Below, in pieces: positions 58,794-64,000 of a DNA stretch of 64,000 nt. Under the pieces are notes generated by a model, which worked only from the letters and a program-made list of their open reading frames with translations, was not told the DNA's origin and ran no database searches. The stretch comes from Varroa destructor (Eukaryota > Arthropoda > Arachnida > Mesostigmata > Varroidae): assembly GCF_002443255.2 (NCBI RefSeq), contig NW_019211454.1:17203037-17267036 (forward strand), in the 5' to 3' direction. Made by a program: the position numbers and the translations under genes. How positions within the stretch are numbered: position 1 is the stretch's first letter; every line of letters starts with the position of its first letter.

Positions 58794-60787
58794 CTACCAG
58801 AGCCAATTGGTGAAATATTATTGTAAACTTAGCTACAATTCGGCATAACCTTCCTTAGCTTCTCGCAGCCTTAGCCCTCCCATCAAAAGGAACAGCCAGA
58901 ATAAAAACATCATCAGAAAATATTTAAAATTTTTTTCTGCGTGTTCTGAGACCGATCGCATCCGTATGACCGTGCAATGCATGTAGACTGGCGTGCAACT
59001 GTGGTTTTATATAAAACGACAACGACACGATTCGACAGCACACAAGACATCACTGACCAGCTGCCCAGAAAGAAGGAGAAAAAGAAATAAAGGCTAGCGG
59101 CCAGTGCGTTGGTTTAGGCAGTTGTAAGCTGCCAATGAAATCCCAATGCCGTTGGACGGAGCTGGGCTGTAGAGCTCAATAGAGTCCCCTGGTCGGTAAA
59201 ACAAGCGAGAACGCATAAGGGAGTGACGGCGCTGTATATACGCTGCTGCTGTGTCTATGGGAGGCGAGTGGACTGCAGAGAGCTCTCTTTGGGGGAGGGA
59301 CAGCGAAGGGACGAAGGGACGGAGGAAGTCCTAGGTTAGGTTAGGGTACGAAGGAAGCCAGCCGCTAAAAGGGAAGTCTCACAGAGGCTTGCGTTGGATA
59401 GCCGCGAACAACAAAAAGGCTGCTGAGGCTCTCCTATTGCTGCCATCAGCAGCGGCCGTAGCAGCAGGATCAGGCGCAGAAGCAGTACCAGAAGCAGCCG
59501 TAGGGCCTTAGGGAGTGCCTGTGAATCTTTCACAAGGGGCCTTCTGTAGACTGTGATCCTGGAATCGCATTGCCTATACCTGCTCGCTTAGCATAACCTG
59601 CAATAGCCTGGCCTTTGTTGGCCTGTTTTTTCTAAAATTACTCCAGCTTAGTATAAAGAGTTGATACCTGCTTTATTATAACGATTCTCGTAATCGTAAT
59701 TGATCTTGGTTGCGTACAATTGGGTGGTCGGTAAGATATTATGAGCAATTCTGTAGGTGCTGATGTCTTTGTAGAATGTGGCGTTGATTTTGCTGTGAAC
59801 GTTTGCCTATCGCAAAATGTGGAGAATTAGAGAATAAATAAAAATATTGTAAACAATTAGTATTAATAAGAGCGCAACGTTTTGTGGCGATATAGAATGC
59901 CACACAGGCTATCACGTTTCTGTAATACATAATATGTACTTACCGTAGCTTCACGAGACCTGCGTGTTTTCACGTAGCGACTGCACATGCCTTTAACCTA
60001 TGCGGTGGTGCTAAGTCTTCACTGGCTCGTAAAAAAAATACTTGGCCGTACCCTTGTATCCCGATAGAGTTCAGTATACTTTGTTGAACTACGCTGACGA
60101 TGAAATGTCTAATTGGCTTGGAGGCATTTTACATTGTTTGATCTATGATTTAGGCAGATGCTGTCAGTGCTCTGGACACTGTATGACTTTAAAAATATAT
60201 AGTACAAAATTAATACTACATCCATTATTATTGTCACGGATCGTCTAGGGACGGTAAACTCTCTTAAAAATGGAACAGAATAACGACCGGTTGTAAATAT
60301 GTGTGTTGCATTTTGACAGGTCCTATTCTTTTTTTGTATTCGCTTACGAGTGTTTATAATTGGCGGGCTCGTACCTATTCCTGAACCGTGGGCGAGTTCA
60401 AACAACGACAGGGAAATGTAACACTGAAAACCATAATGACTTACTGCCTTTCCACAGCCTACTTTTGCTGCCGCCTGACTGGCTCATTGTTTAGCTCTGA
60501 GCAGTGCTGTTATCAACTCGTTGTAGCAAACGACGGTTTGTTCAAGAAGATGCCAATTACTAGTTTATAAAGTCATTGACCTTATAGCTCGTACTTCACA
60601 CAATAACTGGCCTTGAATATCTGGGGGATTACGGACTAAAGACATCCAGAATCTGTCAAGAACAGCCTATAATTGTAAATTCGAATATTAACTTCGGAAA
60701 GCGGGAGCTTGATAATTATTTCTGCTGTTATTTGTTGTTATTATGAATATAGGAAGCCAAATTTAAAACTGAACCAAGTAATTCTAT
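58794..60787. other. No confident gene; one good minus-strand donor
   Basis: A strong minus-strand donor GAAGCTACG|GTAAGTAC ends at 59944. Upstream of it a 15-codon ATG frame (MCSRYVKTRRSREAT) is open, but no convincing acceptor exists. It could be a 5' exon of the minus-strand candidate at 58.36-58.79 kb. The rest is plain. Confidence 0.4.
59332..59345. repeat. Short TTAGG-like repeat
   Basis: TAGGTTAGGTTAGG, just under three units of the common arthropod telomere repeat. Too short to infer a telomeric origin. Confidence 0.6.
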
Positions 60788-61012
60788 CTAAGTAAAGAGA
60801 TATATATGATAGACAGGTCGATACGAGCCTGCCACAAAAAGGAGAATTTCATTCCTTGTATTGCATTTAATTAACGTGTTATTTCGCCCGTACACGTGCA
60901 CGCCGTTCATGTGCGTGAGATCCATTCGATTTAAGCCCGTTTCGGCCAGCGGTAGCATATCTGGCGTCTGACTTTTACAAGAGCGGTCCGTAAGTATTTC
61001 TAAATACTGCAC
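60788..61012 (-). CDS. Candidate terminal exon, unknown protein
   Basis: The minus-strand acceptor (GATGTGGCGTGTTTTGTAG) opens a 74-codon frame to TAG. The peptide is balanced and globular in look: LEILTDRSCKSQTPDMLPLA, then ETGLNRMDLTHMNGVHVYGR, and a hydrophobic C-terminus (EILLFVAGSYRPVYHI). There is no ATG at the left edge, which fits an internal or last exon. No AATAAA was found close downstream. A rival 40-base plus-strand exon (60950-60989, donor GTAAGT) overlaps it. Confidence 0.26.
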   Translation of the reverse strand: MQYLEILTDRSCKSQTPDMLPLAETGLNRMDLTHMNGVHVYGRNNTLIKCNTRNEILLFVAGSYRPVYHIYLFT

Positions 61013-62722
61013 CTACAAAACACGCCACATCGATCGACTGAATAACAGCCAGGTCGTGGGATCTTAACACTGTCGGCAATAATGAGTAAGCTATAAATAG
61101 AATTAATAATTATAGCAGTAGTGATAATGTTATAAATCATCTGTGGTACAATAAATGCTTGGTTACGAATGGGAGCCGCAAGTGCTTTGTGCCAAACGCT
61201 GGGATCGCTTCGTATCTATTCGAAAAGACCGCGCAATTTCCTATACCTGATCAGATTAATGCATCATAAGAACTCAGGAGCATCGATATGTTAACGGACA
61301 ACAACCGCCTCTCGATAGACGTACAGAATCTGTATACGGTTGACAATACCTCATACTCTTCTTATGCTTTACCGAACGCCCATCAACAACGCTGCGCGCG
61401 GCTATAATCAAACGCGCAGAGTAAGCCAAAACGGGAGTGAGGTAAACGTAGCAACTTGATAGTATCAAGTAATGATTCACGTAACGATTGTGACGTCTTA
61501 GAAGAAGTTAGACCAGTCGTTTTTTTATTACGACTCAATTTCCCGCTGTCTAATTCTGCACACTAGTTTCTCGAGCAGCAAATGAAGGCCAACGACTGGG
61601 GCCCACCTGTTCGAAAAGGGTGATTCTATTTCAACTTATCAGATGAACAGGTCACCATAATAATGGTAATAGCTCTTAAGTTAAATGTGACTACACCACC
61701 ACACTCACAGCTCGTCTATGTTTAACTGTTTTTTTTTTTGTTTGTTTATGGCTCGGGAGACTTGCGTACGATGCTAGCAGTAATGACACTATTACGTAGT
61801 AAATTTTTACGGTTATATATATACGAAAGTCTGTTGTGTCGTATATATTAATTATGATTGGCGATTTCAAACTAGTATATGATCTACAGTGATATTCTTA
61901 ATTAATAACAATGTATACGAGGGACGTTTGTGCTATGTGGAAACACAGCGAGGACGCTGTAAAGTTCGTCTGCTATTCGAAATACGATATTTTCATTTGT
62001 CTGTTTGTTTAGCTCAGATTTAAACCACTGTCTTGCTTGTTAACGAGATGGATTTCGATTTGTCCATTCTATTTTGGACGAATAGATCAGCTATGGCTGA
62101 AGTTCTAGTACGAATTACAGCATTTGGCGTATCATCGAAACATAAATAGTTGTAAAGTCGTTTATGGATGGTCGAGTTTAAAGATGGCCAATAGAAAAAC
62201 GTTTCGATTTCGACGTATTCTCTAAAAGCTAAAGTTCAAACGTATCAATTATGCGCCAATTGTGTGCAGCCCTATTCTCACTATGTGCGTATGACCATTA
62301 AAAGCAACCGTCTGTACAATAAACGAAGGGGATTGTTAGTAGAGAAAGTCCGATATGATGCAAGGCCACGAAGCTTGACCTCTGCACACCCGAGCAGGAG
62401 TGGCGATTTCCGATTGCAATGAAAGTTGTTGGATTTTCTGTCAGAAAAAGGGCTAGATATAAAATGGCAACATACCGTATCCGAAGAGTGATATGGCAGG
62501 CTGGTCGCGACCCATATTCATTTTCTATATACTATTTCATCTGCTTGATTTTCTTTTGTTATTGAAATTGACGCCACATCAGACACGATCTGCACTAGAA
62601 AGTTTCGATATAGGGATCGTTGCAACACTAAGCGCTTCTACACAGTGAGCGACTTGCACCATTTGATCTAACTAGCTTGTGCATAGTCTCGGTAAATTGA
62701 TTCGATGTATTTCATTGACGAG
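61013..62722. other. AT-rich stretch, no supported gene
   Basis: Plain sequence with one T11 run. It would be the 3' flank of the minus-strand candidate to its right. Confidence 0.5.
61729..61739. repeat. Poly-T, 11 bases
   Basis: Eleven T in a row. Confidence 0.9.
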
Positions 62723-62728
62723 TTTATT
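62723..62728 (-). terminator. Possible poly(A) signal AATAAA
   Basis: AATAAA on the minus strand about 230 bases beyond the TAA of the candidate last exon at 62958-63028, a plausible 3' untranslated length. Confidence 0.38.
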
Positions 62729-62957
62729 TTCATTTATATCAGAGTGACGGTCAAGTAGATGGAAGATATTTACTATTAATGAACGAAACGACAATAAGAA
62801 AAATCAACGTTTGTTTGAAGAAAAACAAGGGCATATGTCGTTAGCAGTGATACATTTCTTGGAAGCGATATTCATAGATACTCACAACGAACTTTGAGAA
62901 GTTACACGAACTTACGACGTATATCGACAGATTGATTTCGGCTCGACCGCTTTCTAA

Positions 62958-63028
62958 TTAAATGCTCTCATCTGATTCATTGAGCTGTTCTATATATCTA
63001 AGGAGTTCATCGACCTCCTGCTTTATAT
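62958..63028 (-). CDS. Last coding exon of a minus-strand gene, coiled-coil-like tail
   Basis: The acceptor CGTGGTTTCTACAG precedes two leading bases and 22 codons ending in TAA. The peptide (IKQEVDELLRYIEQLNES, then DESI) is an acidic amphipathic helix, typical of a C-terminal coiled coil, in otherwise AT-rich DNA. The two leading bases complete the codon left by the candidate exon at 63230-63284. Followed by AATAAA at 62728-62723. This is one of the better-supported coding calls in the window, although the protein is not recognised. Confidence 0.48.
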
Positions 63029-63229
63029 CTGTAGAAACCACGGATTTTAACTATCGCGAGATAATCAATTGTAGTGATGGGCGCAGCGGACCGACTTCGC
63101 GATGAGGCTATAGTTCATTGCTAGAAACCACTTATGAACATTTAAGTATTTTTGCGACCGATTCGACGCCCTCTGCTTTCCAGAGAATCGGTTTATACAA
63201 ATAGTGTAGATATGTATACACTCATGTAC

Positions 63230-63284
63230 ATGTAGATTGACCACCCCGAATGTCGTCCCGGTATCGAGTCACAGCTTCAACTTT
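63230..63284 (-). CDS. Penultimate exon of a minus-strand gene
   Basis: A strong pyrimidine-rich acceptor (TCCTCACTGTCTTGCCCTGAAG) leads into 18 codons plus one base (KVEAVTRYRDDIRGGQST). The donor is ACAT|GTACAT, weaker than consensus. The frame closes soon after in this phase, the intron to the next exon would be 201 bases, and the phases match exactly (one base plus two bases). The exon starts in phase zero; the preceding exon was not found and may lie outside the window. Confidence 0.4.
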
Positions 63285-64000
63285 CTTCAGGGCAAGACAG
63301 TGAGGAAAAAACTCTGATATGTATTAGATCAATTAATAGACGATTCCATTCCGGCTGGCTGCATAACGCGCGTCACTGTCACGCGCAGAATTTGATTTTC
63401 TTTCAGCGACATTAGAAAAAAACAGGCAACAATTCCTACCCAATGACCTGGAAGAATGGAAATTTGCAAAAAAATGACAGCAATTGAATTTGTGTGGAGG
63501 AAAGTCAGCTATTATACGGCCATCCTACTTCGCTAGCCACCATTAAAACCTACGTCCTGAATGATGTACATACGTAAACATAATAAGTGACACGCTGGTT
63601 GGTTTCCAAGCTCAAGCTAACCCTCGGTAGCATTCTTCACTTCTACGAAGTGAAACATTCGTTAGAACTATAGAAAGAGCTTCTGCTCGTTACGCTTTGA
63701 TTGTACTGTCAGCCAGTTAAAAGTTACGTAATGTAAACAGTAATATTAATAGTTAAATATTAGAATACCAACGTATGTGACGAAAGTATGATGATCAGAA
63801 TAATCCTTGTCCAATTAACGGTATACATCGATCGCTCCGCTATCGGCTTTCCATACCTACAGTTCTATATGGCTTATACATATTATATAGAACATCACTG
63901 CGGTTATCCACGTTTGTTTACTCAGCTTGCTTAGCTAAGTTGCCTTAAATTCGGAGTGAAGCCCCCTTATGTGAGTGTACGTAAATCGTATTCTTAGCAG
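63285..64000. other. AT-rich stretch, likely intron or flank
   Basis: No confident exon. A minus-strand segment near 63.34-63.41 kb (SLKENQILRVTVTRVMQP) is open but has no usable donor in the needed phase. Confidence 0.4.
63636..63654. repeat. Perfect 8-bp inverted repeat, 3-base spacer
   Basis: TTCACTTC, TAC, GAAGTGAA: a short hairpin with a loop too tight to be a miRNA precursor. Confidence 0.75.

Noticed and set aside
60950..60989. 40-base plus-strand exon with GTAAGT donor
   Set aside because: The acceptor (TTTCGGCCAG) is weak and the longer minus-strand frame over the same bases has a better peptide and acceptor.
1..64000. Known conserved arthropod miRNAs and spliceosomal RNAs
   Set aside because: Reading both strands for remembered seed sequences of common miRNAs and for U1/U6 core motifs gave no match. 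This was by eye and does not replace a covariance-model search.

Overview
The window looks like animal nuclear DNA, most likely from an arthropod. It is intron-like and intergenic sequence packed with microsatellites, with alternating GC-richer low-complexity blocks and AT-rich plainer blocks. There are no bacterial-style operons, ribosome binding sites, rRNA genes, CRISPR arrays or recognisable phage. I could not identify any known protein family. The arthropod assignment is inference from short candidate introns, triplet and dinucleotide repeats, and scattered AATAAA signals. No species call is possible.

Layout. 1-3.2 kb is plain AT-rich DNA with one candidate terminal exon at its right end. 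3.3-6.9 kb is GC-richer, purine-rich and low-complexity. 7-10 kb is plain and holds a possible 39-residue coiled-coil ORF. 10.5-14 kb is rich in triplet repeats and pyrimidine/purine tracts. 15.1-18.5 kb on the minus strand has the best multi-exon signal: up to six phase-compatible exons, four ending at GTAAGT donors. 20-30 kb and 31-43 kb are triplet-rich with isolated candidate exons. 45.4-55.8 kb on the plus strand has a second set of candidate exons, including a possible 24-base microexon and a terminal exon with a nearby AATAAA. 48.8-53.2 kb is the most GC-rich stretch. 55.8-64 kb is AT-rich with minus-strand candidates, the best being a two-exon 3' end at 62.96-63.28 kb with a poly(A) signal.

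Method and limits. Most long open frames lie in purine- or pyrimidine-biased DNA where stop codons are rare, so length alone means little. I relied on an acceptor with a pyrimidine tract, a donor close to consensus, an uninterrupted frame between them, a phase match to the next candidate, and purine-first codon bias. Even so, several exons are open in more than one frame, and some chains have alternatives. Treat all coding calls as hypotheses. The simple-sequence repeats are certain. I did not find a convincing novel biological system. The most useful leads are the two multi-exon chains and the 3' end near 63 kb.
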